NCBI GenBank assembly: GCA_036788195.1 | Contig: DAIQNX010000036.1 | Span: forward strand, 1 to 30,785 | Direction of reading: 5' to 3' | DNA from: CALFXN01 sp937957815 | Lineage (GTDB): Bacteria; Synergistota; Synergistia; Synergistales; Aminobacteriaceae | Length of the DNA: 30,785 nt | Part shown: positions 15,335 to 22,936 of the stretch, piece after piece | Position numbering within the stretch: position 1 is the stretch's first letter | How the letters are laid out: the number at the start of each line of letters is the position of its first letter | The notes under the pieces: model-generated | Seen by the model: the letters and a program-made list of their open reading frames with translations, nothing else | The model's database searches: none | Told to the model about the DNA's origin: nothing | Program-made: the position numbers and the translations under genes

Positions 15335-17657
15335 GGAACGGACGTCGGCGTCGCTGTTCCATTCTGTACTTGCGAGATATCTCGCGTATGCGCGCGGAGA
15401 AAGCGCGCGCAGTCCGTTCGTCATCTTCCGGCCGTTGGGGTTCGTCGCCCGGAAGATGGCCGGAATGCGGAATTTCTTTTTCGATCACGGACTTCTGCCG
15501 GTGTACGAGCCGTCACTCCCCGTCATCAGCGTCGGCAACGTCACGCTCGGGGGGACGAACAAGACGCCCTTCGTCGAAATGCTGGCCCGTACGCTCTCCT
15601 CGTCGGGACTGCACGTGGGGATCGTCAGCCGGGGATACGGCGGGCGCACTGACAGACCCGTCGTCATCCGGGGGGATCAGGGAAGCCGCGAGGTCGTCGG
15701 CGACGAACCGCTCCTCCTCGCGTCGCGGCTTCCGGACGTTCCCGTCGCCGTCTCGAAGAACCGTCTCCGCGACGTCGAGCTCCTTCACGACATGGGGGTC
15801 GAAATCGTCGTCGCGGACGACGCGTTCCAGCACAGGCGACTCGGAAGGGACGTCGATATCGTTCTCATCGACGCGTGCTGCCCGTTCGGGAACGACTGCG
15901 TGGCGCCGGCGGGAATCCTGCGCGAGCCGGTCGAATCGGTTTCGAGGGCGCATGCGGTCGTCATCACGAAGGTGGATCAGGTCCGGACGGAGCACATCGC
16001 GGCGATTCGCGAGCGCGTCACCCGGTATGTTCCGGAAGAGAGGCTCTTTACGTCGCGGATCGTCGTCAGCGAATGGCGTACATGGGACGGAGAATGGGGG
16101 CCTTCGTCCGTCCCGGATAGGGGGACGCGCGGCGTCACCTTCTGTGCGATCGGGAATCCATCGAGCTTTCACCGGCTTCTTTCGGACTCCGGCATCGTAT
16201 GTTGCGACAATCTCGTCTTCAAGGACCATCACCGGTACTGCGCGGACGACATGCGGCGCGTCGAACGCGTTTTCAAAGCCGCGAACGCGGACGTGATCCT
16301 GTGTACGGAAAAGGACGTCTACAATCTTCCGGTGGAATATGTCCCGAAAGTTCCGTTTCTCGTCCCGCTCATCTCCGCCCGGGTCGACGACGAGCCGCGA
16401 TTCATGTCGCTTCTCGCGTCACGGCTCCGGCCGCGGATCGTCGTGTGTTCCAACGGGTACGGGGAGGACTCCATGGGCGCGCTTCTGGCGGAAAAGCTCC
16501 GAGCGAGATTCCCTGAGGCCGACATCGGCGCTTTCCCGATCGTGGGAAAGGGGGAACTCTACGCGCAGCGCGGGATCAGGATCGACTCCGTTCCGGCGGA
16601 CTCGCCGACGGGGGGCGTCGTGAAATACAGTCTTCTGGACCTCTGGAAGGATATCCGCGCCGGACTCTTCCGGAATATCGGATCGCAGATGGAAGCGTGG
16701 CGTTCCCTGCGTGGCGCGATCCGGACCCCCCTCTGCGTCGGGGACGTATACCTTCTCATGCACACGCTCTGGGGGCAGGGGCAGATTCCGCTTTTCGTCG
16801 CGACCGCGAAGACCGTCTATCTGAGCGGGCACTGGCGCGTGGAACGCTTTCTCCTCAAGCACAGGAGCCGCATGACATGGACGCGGGACCGCGAGACGGC
16901 CGGGCAGCTTTCGCGATCCGGAGTCGCGGCGGTCTTCGAAGGGAATCCAATAATGGATCTGACCTGTGATAATAGTAATGAGATCGGGTCATGGGCTCCG
17001 CGGCCGGAGGACGCTTCGGGGCCGGATATTCGGCCCGGGCGCGGAACGTGGTGGAACGTCCTTCTCCTTCCAGGAAGTCGCGGCCGCGCGTACGAGGATA
17101 TGAGACTCCTTCTGGAGACCGCCTCGATTCTCCACGTCCGTCAGAGGTGTCTGTTCTGTGTCGTCGTCGCGCCGACGCTCGATCTCGCGAAGCTGGTCCC
17201 GGACGGGTGGGATATCGATCGCAGGGACGGGGACGGCCGGATCCGTTCGCGCAGCGATAGAGGCCTGTGTGTCCGTCTGTATTTCGGATCACTCGCTCCG
17301 ATGGCCCGGGGAGCCGATATCCTGATCGGCTTCGGCGGAACGGCGAACCAGGTATGCGCCGGACTCGGGGTTCCCGTCGTTTCGACGATCGAAAAGGGCA
17401 AACTCGTTCAGAAGAAGCTGCTTGGCGGATCCGAGGTCCTCGTCGAGCGCAACGCGCGGGCCATCGCGGATGCCGCGCTCGGAATACTGACGTCTCCCGC
17501 GCTTTGGGTAAAAATGTCGCGGGAAGGAATCGAGCGACTCGGTGCCCCGGGAGCGCTCGACCATGTTGTGGAACATACGGCGACCGCCCTGGGCTGGGAC
17601 ACCCGTTTGCGTGTGTTCGGCCGTCTGCGGTCCCTTGGATGGGAGGAAGAACGATGA
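15324..17657 (+). CDS. lpxK: LpxK (lipid A 4'-kinase) fused to an LpxB-like C-terminal domain
   Basis: The product is 777 residues, more than twice the usual LpxK length of about 330. Residues about 30-365 are LpxK: VGNVTLGGTNKTP (P-loop, Lys80), SRGYGG near 102-107, DDAFQHRRL near 165-173, and the FKDHHRY segment near 299-305. Residues about 370-777 begin anew with VVCSNGYGEDSMGALLAEKL and continue with an LpxB-related GT-B plan, including EGNPIMD near 539-545 and LLPGSRGRAYED near 581-592. It resembles the lipid-A-disaccharide synthase-related family TIGR03492 known from cyanobacteria. The frame is continuous, with no stop or start between the domains. ATG 15324 overlaps msbA by 11 bases. 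Kinase activity is well supported; the second domain's role is unknown. Confidence 0.9.
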   Translation: MSDRERTSASLFHSVLARYLAYARGESARSPFVIFRPLGFVARKMAGMRNFFFDHGLLPVYEPSLPVISVGNVTLGGTNKTPFVEMLARTLSSSGLHVGIVSRGYGGRTDRPVVIRGDQGSREVVGDEPLLLASRLPDVPVAVSKNRLRDVELLHDMGVEIVVADDAFQHRRLGRDVDIVLIDACCPFGNDCVAPAGILREPVESVSRAHAVVITKVDQVRTEHIAAIRERVTRYVPEERLFTSRIVVSEWRTWDGEWGPSSVPDRGTRGVTFCAIGNPSSFHRLLSDSGIVCCDNLVFKDHHRYCADDMRRVERVFKAANADVILCTEKDVYNLPVEYVPKVPFLVPLISARVDDEPRFMSLLASRLRPRIVVCSNGYGEDSMGALLAEKLRARFPEADIGAFPIVGKGELYAQRGIRIDSVPADSPTGGVVKYSLLDLWKDIRAGLFRNIGSQMEAWRSLRGAIRTPLCVGDVYLLMHTLWGQGQIPLFVATAKTVYLSGHWRVERFLLKHRSRMTWTRDRETAGQLSRSGVAAVFEGNPIMDLTCDNSNEIGSWAPRPEDASGPDIRPGRGTWWNVLLLPGSRGRAYEDMRLLLETASILHVRQRCLFCVVVAPTLDLAKLVPDGWDIDRRDGDGRIRSRSDRGLCVRLYFGSLAPMARGADILIGFGGTANQVCAGLGVPVVSTIEKGKLVQKKLLGGSEVLVERNARAIADAALGILTSPALWVKMSREGIERLGAPGALDHVVEHTATALGWDTRLRVFGRLRSLGWEEER

Positions 17658-18559
17658 ACACGATGCATCCCGTTCGGGTCGGAGACGCGGAAATCGGACG
17701 CGGACGGTTCGCCCTGATCGCAGGACCGTGCGTCCTCGAATCGCTCGAACTCGGACTCGCAGTCGCGACGGAAACGGCGCGTATATGCGCGGAACTCGGG
17801 ATCCCGTATATTTTCAAGGCCTCTTTCGACAAAGCCAACAGAACGTCGCTCCGGAGCTACCGCGGTCCAGGGCTCGCGAGAGGGCTTGAAGAACTCGCCG
17901 AGATCAGGGAACGCGCCGGCGTTCCGGTCCTGACGGATATTCACGAGACATGGCAGGCGGAGAGGGTCGCGCAGGTTGCGGACATTCTGCAGATTCCCGC
18001 GTTCCTCTGCAGGCAGACGGACCTTCTCGTCGCGGCCGCGAAGACCGGCCGCCCCGTTCACGTCAAGAAGGCGCAATTCCTCGCGCCCTGGGACATGCTC
18101 TCCGTCGTCGAGAAGATCCGCGAGGCGGGGAATCCGAATGTCCTCGTCGGCGAACGAGGGACGTCGTTCGGATACAACCAGCTCGTCGTCGACTTCCGGT
18201 CGCTTCCGGTCCTCCGTGCTCTCGGATGTCCCGTCGTCTTCGACGCGACCCACAGCGTCCAGATGCCCGGCGGCAGAGGGACGTCGAGCGGCGGGGACCG
18301 CCGCTACGTCCTGCCGCTCGCCCGTGCGGCCGTCGCGATAGGGATCGACGCTCTCTTCATGGAGATTCACCCGGACCCCGACGCGGCACTGAGCGACGGC
18401 CCGAACATGATCGCGCTCGGGGATCTTTCGACGACGCTCGCGCAGCTCAGGGCGATCGACGATCTCGTGAAAGGGGATATCGGCGTCGTAACGCTGCGGG
18501 ACACTCCTGAAAAAACGCAGGAAAAATCCACGGAGAATCGGACGGTGACCCGGCAATGA
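17654..18559 (+). CDS. kdsA: KdsA, 3-deoxy-8-phosphooctulonate synthase
   Basis: KdsA condenses phosphoenolpyruvate with arabinose-5-phosphate to give Kdo-8-phosphate. The product (301 residues) has the TIM-barrel motifs IAGPCVLES near 22-30, KASFDKANRTS (about 56-66), TDIHE, KKAQFLAPWDM, GERGTSFGYN, and DATHSVQMPGG. Cys26 in the GPC motif, where E. coli KdsA has Asn, marks the metal-dependent class. The C-terminal 20 residues are polar and beyond the usual end. The start overlaps the lpxK stop, and the stop overlaps kdsD, both as ATGA. Confidence 0.96.
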   Translation: MNTMHPVRVGDAEIGRGRFALIAGPCVLESLELGLAVATETARICAELGIPYIFKASFDKANRTSLRSYRGPGLARGLEELAEIRERAGVPVLTDIHETWQAERVAQVADILQIPAFLCRQTDLLVAAAKTGRPVHVKKAQFLAPWDMLSVVEKIREAGNPNVLVGERGTSFGYNQLVVDFRSLPVLRALGCPVVFDATHSVQMPGGRGTSSGGDRRYVLPLARAAVAIGIDALFMEIHPDPDAALSDGPNMIALGDLSTTLAQLRAIDDLVKGDIGVVTLRDTPEKTQEKSTENRTVTRQ

Positions 18560-19569
18560 TGATGGTCTGTCTCCCGCGTGAGCGGGAAGGACGCGAATGT
18601 TCCGACGACTGCCTTCTGGATCTCGGAAGAAGCGTCCTCGAAGCGGAGGCGAACGAATTGCTTTGCGCGTCGCAGCGTCTCGGAAAGGAACTCACCGACG
18701 CCGCGCGTCTCATCCACGGCTGTTCCGGGAGGCTCGTGGTCGTCGGAATGGGAAAGTCGGGGATCATCGGGCGGAAGATCGCCGCGACGCTCGCGTCGCT
18801 CGGGACACCGTCGTTTTTCCTTCACGCCGCGGAAGCGTCTCACGGCGACCTCGGAATGGTCTGCAGGGAAGACGTCGGCCTCTTCATCAGCAACAGCGGC
18901 AAGACATCCGAGGTTCTCGCCATATTGCCCTTTTTCAGAAGGCTCGGCGCTCCGGTCATCGCCATCACTGGAGGAGCCTCGTCGCCCCTCGCCGAGACCG
19001 CCGACGTTCTGATCGATTCCGGCGTGGCGCGTGAAGCCGGACCGCTCAACCTCGCGCCGACGAGCAGCACGACGCTGCAGCTCGCGATCGGAGACGCGCT
19101 GTCGTGCATGGTGACGGAAATGCGGGGTCTCCGGGAGGAGGATTTCGCGCTCTTCCATCCGGCGGGAAACCTCGGGCGGCGCCTTCTGACGCGTGTCGAG
19201 GACGTCATGGGCAGCGGCGAAAAACTTCCGGTGGTTCGCCGGAACGTTCCGGTCAAAGAGGCGCTTTTCGAAATCACGACGAAGAATTACGGCGCGACGT
19301 GCGTCGTCGACGACTCGGACCGACTGGTCGGAATCTTTACGGACGGAGATCTGCGGCGTCTCATCGAGCGTTGCGGCGTCGAGGCGATGAACTTCGCCGT
19401 CGAGGAGGGCATGACCCGGAAGCCGAGGACGATCGCGCGCGGCCGGCTTGCGGTCGAGGCGGTCCGGATCATGGAAGAGAAGGAAATTTCGGTTCTCATC
19501 ATCATGGAGGGGGAACGCCCGATCGGGATGGTCCATCTTCACGAGCTTCTGAAGGCCGGGGTGGCGTAA
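18556..19569 (+). CDS. kdsD: KdsD, arabinose-5-phosphate isomerase (KpsF/GutQ family)
   Basis: KdsD makes arabinose-5-phosphate from ribulose-5-phosphate, the first step to Kdo. The product (337 residues) has a SIS sugar-isomerase domain (about 45-195) with VVGMGKSGIIGRK near 62-74, HGDLGM, SNSGKTSE near 111-118, and the TSSTTLQLAIGDAL segment near 168-181. Two CBS domains follow (about 215-337), with FTDGDLRRL in the first. The start region has three consecutive ATG codons beginning at 18556, overlapping the kdsA stop. The stop TAA at 19567-19569 is directly followed, in the same frame, by the waaA reading frame. Confidence 0.95.
   Translation: MMMVCLPREREGRECSDDCLLDLGRSVLEAEANELLCASQRLGKELTDAARLIHGCSGRLVVVGMGKSGIIGRKIAATLASLGTPSFFLHAAEASHGDLGMVCREDVGLFISNSGKTSEVLAILPFFRRLGAPVIAITGGASSPLAETADVLIDSGVAREAGPLNLAPTSSTTLQLAIGDALSCMVTEMRGLREEDFALFHPAGNLGRRLLTRVEDVMGSGEKLPVVRRNVPVKEALFEITTKNYGATCVVDDSDRLVGIFTDGDLRRLIERCGVEAMNFAVEEGMTRKPRTIARGRLAVEAVRIMEEKEISVLIIMEGERPIGMVHLHELLKAGVA
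19558..19564 (+). promoter_or_regulatory. Ribosome-binding site supporting a CTG start for waaA
   Basis: GGGGTGG lies at the end of kdsD, five bases before CTG at 19570. It is a reasonable Shine-Dalgarno match at normal spacing, and no ATG, GTG or TTG lies in frame between it and GTG 19687. Confidence 0.4.
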
Positions 19570-20829
19570 CTGAAGTACGGAACCTATCGCCTGCTGACAT
19601 CGATTCTGTACCCCTTCGCCTATCCGTGGCTTTCGCGGAAATACCCGCTCGGCCTCGGGGACAGACGCGGTTTTCTCTCCGCGGACGTGCGGTGCGCGCT
19701 GGGCGAAAGATCTCCCGTGTGGATCCATGCGGTTTCGGTCGGAGAGGTTCAGACCGCCCGTCCCGTGTTTCTTGCCGGCAGGGCGGCGGATCCAGACCTC
19801 CCGATCGTTCTCTCGACGACGACGAAAAACGGAGCCGAGGTTGCGGATGCGATGCTCGCGGAGCTATTCGATGCGCGCTTCTTCTTCCCGTGGGACATTC
19901 CGCGCGTTCTCAGCCGTTTTCTCGACGCGCTCCGCCCGAAAGCCTTCGCGACCATGGAGACCGAAGTGTGGCCGAACCTGCTGTACGAGCTGCACCGGAG
20001 GGACATTCCCGCGTATCTGGTGAACGCCAGACTTTCAGAGACGACCTTCGAGAAGATCATGAAGCGACCGGCATTCTGGAAGCCCGTCTTCGGATGGTTC
20101 CGCACGATTCTCGCGAGAGGGGAAGGAGACGTCGACCGTCTGCTCGCGATCGGAGTCGCGCCCGAACGAATCAGGATCATCGGCGACTGCAAGATCGACG
20201 CGCTCCTCGAGCGGCGTCGGCTCTTCGACAAAGCGGCCGTCGGCCGGATGGTTCCTTCGGGACCAGGGGCGGTCTTTCTCGCCGGAAGCACGCACAGAGG
20301 CGAGGAGGAAGTCGTGCTCGACGCATTCTCCCGTGTGAGAAACGAACATCCCGATGCAAGACTCGTGATCGTCCCGCGGCATCCGGAACGGGCAGGAGAA
20401 ATCCGATCGCTCGCCTCAGGGCGCGGCGTTGTCGCGCTGCTGTCGGAAAACGCGCCGGCGTGGGACATCCTCGTCGTCGACCGCATCGGAGTGCTCTTCG
20501 ATCTCTACGGGGTCGCGGACGCCGCATTCATCGGAGGAAGTCTCGTTCCCAAGGGAGGACAGAATCTCATGGAGGCCGCCGCGTTCGGAGTTCCGATCTG
20601 CCACGGTCCCGACATGGAGGATTTCCCGGAGGCGACCCGGCGTCTCGACGCTCTCGGCGCGTCGGTCCGGGTCACGGACGCGGCGATGATTGCGTCGCAC
20701 TGGAATGAAAGCCTCTCTCCGAAAGTCCGGGAGAGCGTCCGGCAAGGCTGCCGGCGGTATTTTCGCGATCTCGAGGGAGCGTCCGCCCGGGCATGGAGTA
20801 CAATACGTTCCGGCTTTGACGGAGTGTAG
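19570..20829 (+). CDS. waaA: WaaA (KdtA), Kdo transferase
   Basis: WaaA moves Kdo from CMP-Kdo to lipid IVA at the inner membrane. The first conventional start, GTG 19687, would leave only 19 residues before the catalytic Glu in HAVSVGE. However, the frame is open back to CTG 19570, and the 39 upstream codons encode a recognisable WaaA N-terminus: a short hydrophobic anchor (about residues 8-22) and the LGDRRGF region that corresponds to the RWGERYGF segment of E. coli WaaA. I therefore extend to CTG, giving 419 residues (E. coli 425). Other motifs are METEVWPNL, VNARLSE, the AGSTHRGEEE loop, and GGSLVPKGGQN near the end. The CTG start follows the kdsD stop with no spacing. Confidence 0.88.
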   Translation: MKYGTYRLLTSILYPFAYPWLSRKYPLGLGDRRGFLSADVRCALGERSPVWIHAVSVGEVQTARPVFLAGRAADPDLPIVLSTTTKNGAEVADAMLAELFDARFFFPWDIPRVLSRFLDALRPKAFATMETEVWPNLLYELHRRDIPAYLVNARLSETTFEKIMKRPAFWKPVFGWFRTILARGEGDVDRLLAIGVAPERIRIIGDCKIDALLERRRLFDKAAVGRMVPSGPGAVFLAGSTHRGEEEVVLDAFSRVRNEHPDARLVIVPRHPERAGEIRSLASGRGVVALLSENAPAWDILVVDRIGVLFDLYGVADAAFIGGSLVPKGGQNLMEAAAFGVPICHGPDMEDFPEATRRLDALGASVRVTDAAMIASHWNESLSPKVRESVRQGCRRYFRDLEGASARAWSTIRSGFDGV

Positions 20830-20892
20830 ATCCGGAGAACCCCCGGAAGCGACACCCCGGGTGCATGTCGTGAGAGGAGAGTGAACATAGCG

Positions 20893-22140
20893 ATGAAGGA
20901 CGGAATCGTAAACGATACGCTTCTGCGGGAGTTTTACGAGAGTCTGGACCCTCGTTCGCGCGCGAGTCTCGATGCGGCGACGGACAGGGTCGTCGAGGTC
21001 AAGAAACGGGGCGGCAAGATCGCCGTCGTCACGGGGAGCGGTCCGAACATTCACGAGGGAGTCACCACGCTGATCGCGGAGCTCATGGACAAGGGAATCG
21101 TCGACGGCGTCACGACGAGTTCCGCGGTCGTCGGTCACGAGATGGCCGGGGCGCTCGACGTCGTGAAGATGTGCAATGCGACCGAAGTCGGAATGGACGA
21201 GGCGTTCATGCCCCGCGGAAACGTCTTCGAGTTCACTCAGATGTCCGAAGGCGACCTCGCCGCGATCCGGGCCGAGATGGTGCTCGACGACGACCTCATC
21301 GGGCGCGGAAAGTCGGCGAAGGGACACTTCGTTCTCAAGGCCGCCGGAAACATGGCCTACCCGATGGGGCTCAGGAACGAGACGATCGCCGAAGAGATCC
21401 TCTCGGTCGCGAGGATGCTCGGGCTGCCCTTCGAGACAGTCGCGGGCTGGGGGTGCGACCGCAGGACGATGCTCGGCATCGGCGCGGAAAAGGGGCTTCC
21501 CGTTCTCGTGACGATTCCGCAGATGATCGGCGGGGGGGCCATCGGCATCGCGATCGGCGACAGTATCTCCGTAGGCGAACGCTCGCTGCGTGTGGCGCGG
21601 ATGCTCGGCGAGGCCGACATCATCATCGAATCGGCCGTAGCGCTGACGCAGGAGATCCACGACGGGCCGTTCGAAACGTATACGGGGCACGGAATCTGGT
21701 CCCACTGGAAGGGCCTCGGAACATACAGTCTGAAGGACAAGACGCTGATCCGCATCGACCTCGACGAAAACCTCAGGAAAGCGCAGGACATCCAGAAGGA
21801 GAGCAAGTTGATCCAGGAGGCCATCGACAAGGGGCTGCCGAAGACGAAGATCGCCAGGATCCCGTTCCGGATGGAGATGTCGGCGTTCGCCCGTCACGAG
21901 GGAAGCCTTCCGATCATCGGAGACATCGGCAGGATCTGGCCGGTCCTCGCCGCGAGAGCCGCGGAGCGTCTCGGAATTGCGCTCGAATTCATGAGCTACT
22001 CGCAGGAAACCGATGAAGGCCGCGCCATGCGGGACTGGATCGTCGAAAACGTGACCATCCTCGACCGCTCGAAGATTCGCGCCCGCGCAGAAGAGTACAG
22101 CCGCCTTCGCATCCGTTCGTCGGCTTCGGGCGCAAGGTGA
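20893..22140 (+). CDS. Unrecognised 415-residue protein, possible deoxyhypusine-synthase-like Rossmann fold
   Basis: I cannot name this family. The segment KKRGGKIAVVTGSGPNIHEG (about 38-57) is followed by VTTLIAELMDKGIVDGVTTS and VVGHEMAGALDVV. This pattern is reminiscent of the NAD-binding fold of deoxyhypusine synthase and of LOR/SDH-type proteins. Later segments are PQMIGGGAIGIAIGDSIS (about 208-225) and the YTGHGIWSHWKGLG segment. No signal peptide or membrane span is seen, so it is probably cytoplasmic. GTG 20881 is too close to AGGAG (20875-20879) and ATG 20893 is 13 bases away, so the start is not firm. Its place between waaA and kdsB suggests a link to Kdo or its precursor supply, but this rests only on position. 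Confidence 0.8.
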   Translation: MKDGIVNDTLLREFYESLDPRSRASLDAATDRVVEVKKRGGKIAVVTGSGPNIHEGVTTLIAELMDKGIVDGVTTSSAVVGHEMAGALDVVKMCNATEVGMDEAFMPRGNVFEFTQMSEGDLAAIRAEMVLDDDLIGRGKSAKGHFVLKAAGNMAYPMGLRNETIAEEILSVARMLGLPFETVAGWGCDRRTMLGIGAEKGLPVLVTIPQMIGGGAIGIAIGDSISVGERSLRVARMLGEADIIIESAVALTQEIHDGPFETYTGHGIWSHWKGLGTYSLKDKTLIRIDLDENLRKAQDIQKESKLIQEAIDKGLPKTKIARIPFRMEMSAFARHEGSLPIIGDIGRIWPVLAARAAERLGIALEFMSYSQETDEGRAMRDWIVENVTILDRSKIRARAEEYSRLRIRSSASGAR

Positions 22141-22144
22141 CGGA

Positions 22145-22921
22145 ATGCGCGTGCTCGGGGTAATCCCGTCCCGGTACCAGTCGACGCGGTTGCCCGGCAA
22201 GCCGCTCGCGGACATCTGCGGCAAGCCGATGATCCAATACGTCTACGAACGTGCGACAGGGGCCAAACTCCTCGGGAACGTCATCGTCGCCACGGACGAC
22301 GAACGGATCGTCGAGGCCGTCCGGTCTTTCGGCGGGGAAGCCGCGCTCACGTCTCCGGATCATCCGAACGGAACGAGTCGCGTGGCCGAGGTCGCGCGCA
22401 ATATGGATACTGACATCGTCATCAATATCCAGGGCGACGAGCCGCTCATCGATTCGCGAATGATCGACGAGGTCGCGCAGATTCTCGTCTCCGACGCGGA
22501 CGTTCTCTCGGCGACGCTGTGTTCTCCGCTCGGAGACCCGACGCTGATCAACGATCCGAACGTCGTCAAGGTCGTCCGCGATCGTCGGGGCGACGCGCTC
22601 TACTTCAGCCGTTCGCCGATCCCCTATTGCAGGAACGAGGCGGATGGCTGCGTGTATCTCGAACACATCGGCATCTACGGGTTCCGGAAGGACTTCCTCC
22701 TGCACTACGTCGAGCTTCCCGAAACTCCGCTCTCGCGGCTGGAATCGCTCGAGCAGCTCCGAATCCTCGAATCGGGATATTCCATGCGCGTGGGCGAGAC
22801 GAAATACCCGCACGGAGGCCCGAACGTGAATACGCCGGAGGACCTTGAGAACGTCCGGACGCTCGTACGGCGCACGCTCGGGTGTTCCGGCGGCGGAAAC
22901 GGCGACGCCGGGAGAGCATAG
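22145..22921 (+). CDS. kdsB: KdsB, CMP-Kdo synthetase
   Basis: KdsB activates Kdo with CTP to make CMP-Kdo, the donor for WaaA. The product (258 residues, E. coli 248) begins with the nucleotide-binding motif IPSRYQSTRLPGKPL. It then shows VATDDERI near 49-56, the metal-binding NIQGDEPLID near 96-105, and YFSRSPIPY near 154-162. The H-I-G-I-Y-G-F segment and LEQLRILE near the C-terminus are also typical. AAGGTGA shortly precedes ATG 22145, which is five bases past the previous stop. Confidence 0.96.
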   Translation: MRVLGVIPSRYQSTRLPGKPLADICGKPMIQYVYERATGAKLLGNVIVATDDERIVEAVRSFGGEAALTSPDHPNGTSRVAEVARNMDTDIVINIQGDEPLIDSRMIDEVAQILVSDADVLSATLCSPLGDPTLINDPNVVKVVRDRRGDALYFSRSPIPYCRNEADGCVYLEHIGIYGFRKDFLLHYVELPETPLSRLESLEQLRILESGYSMRVGETKYPHGGPNVNTPEDLENVRTLVRRTLGCSGGGNGDAGRA

Positions 22922-22936
22922 AAGGACGTGACCGGC

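Noticed and set aside
20799..20804. TACAAT near the end of waaA as a promoter for the orphan gene
   Set aside because: No acceptable -35 at normal spacing and no TG extension; it lies inside coding sequence.
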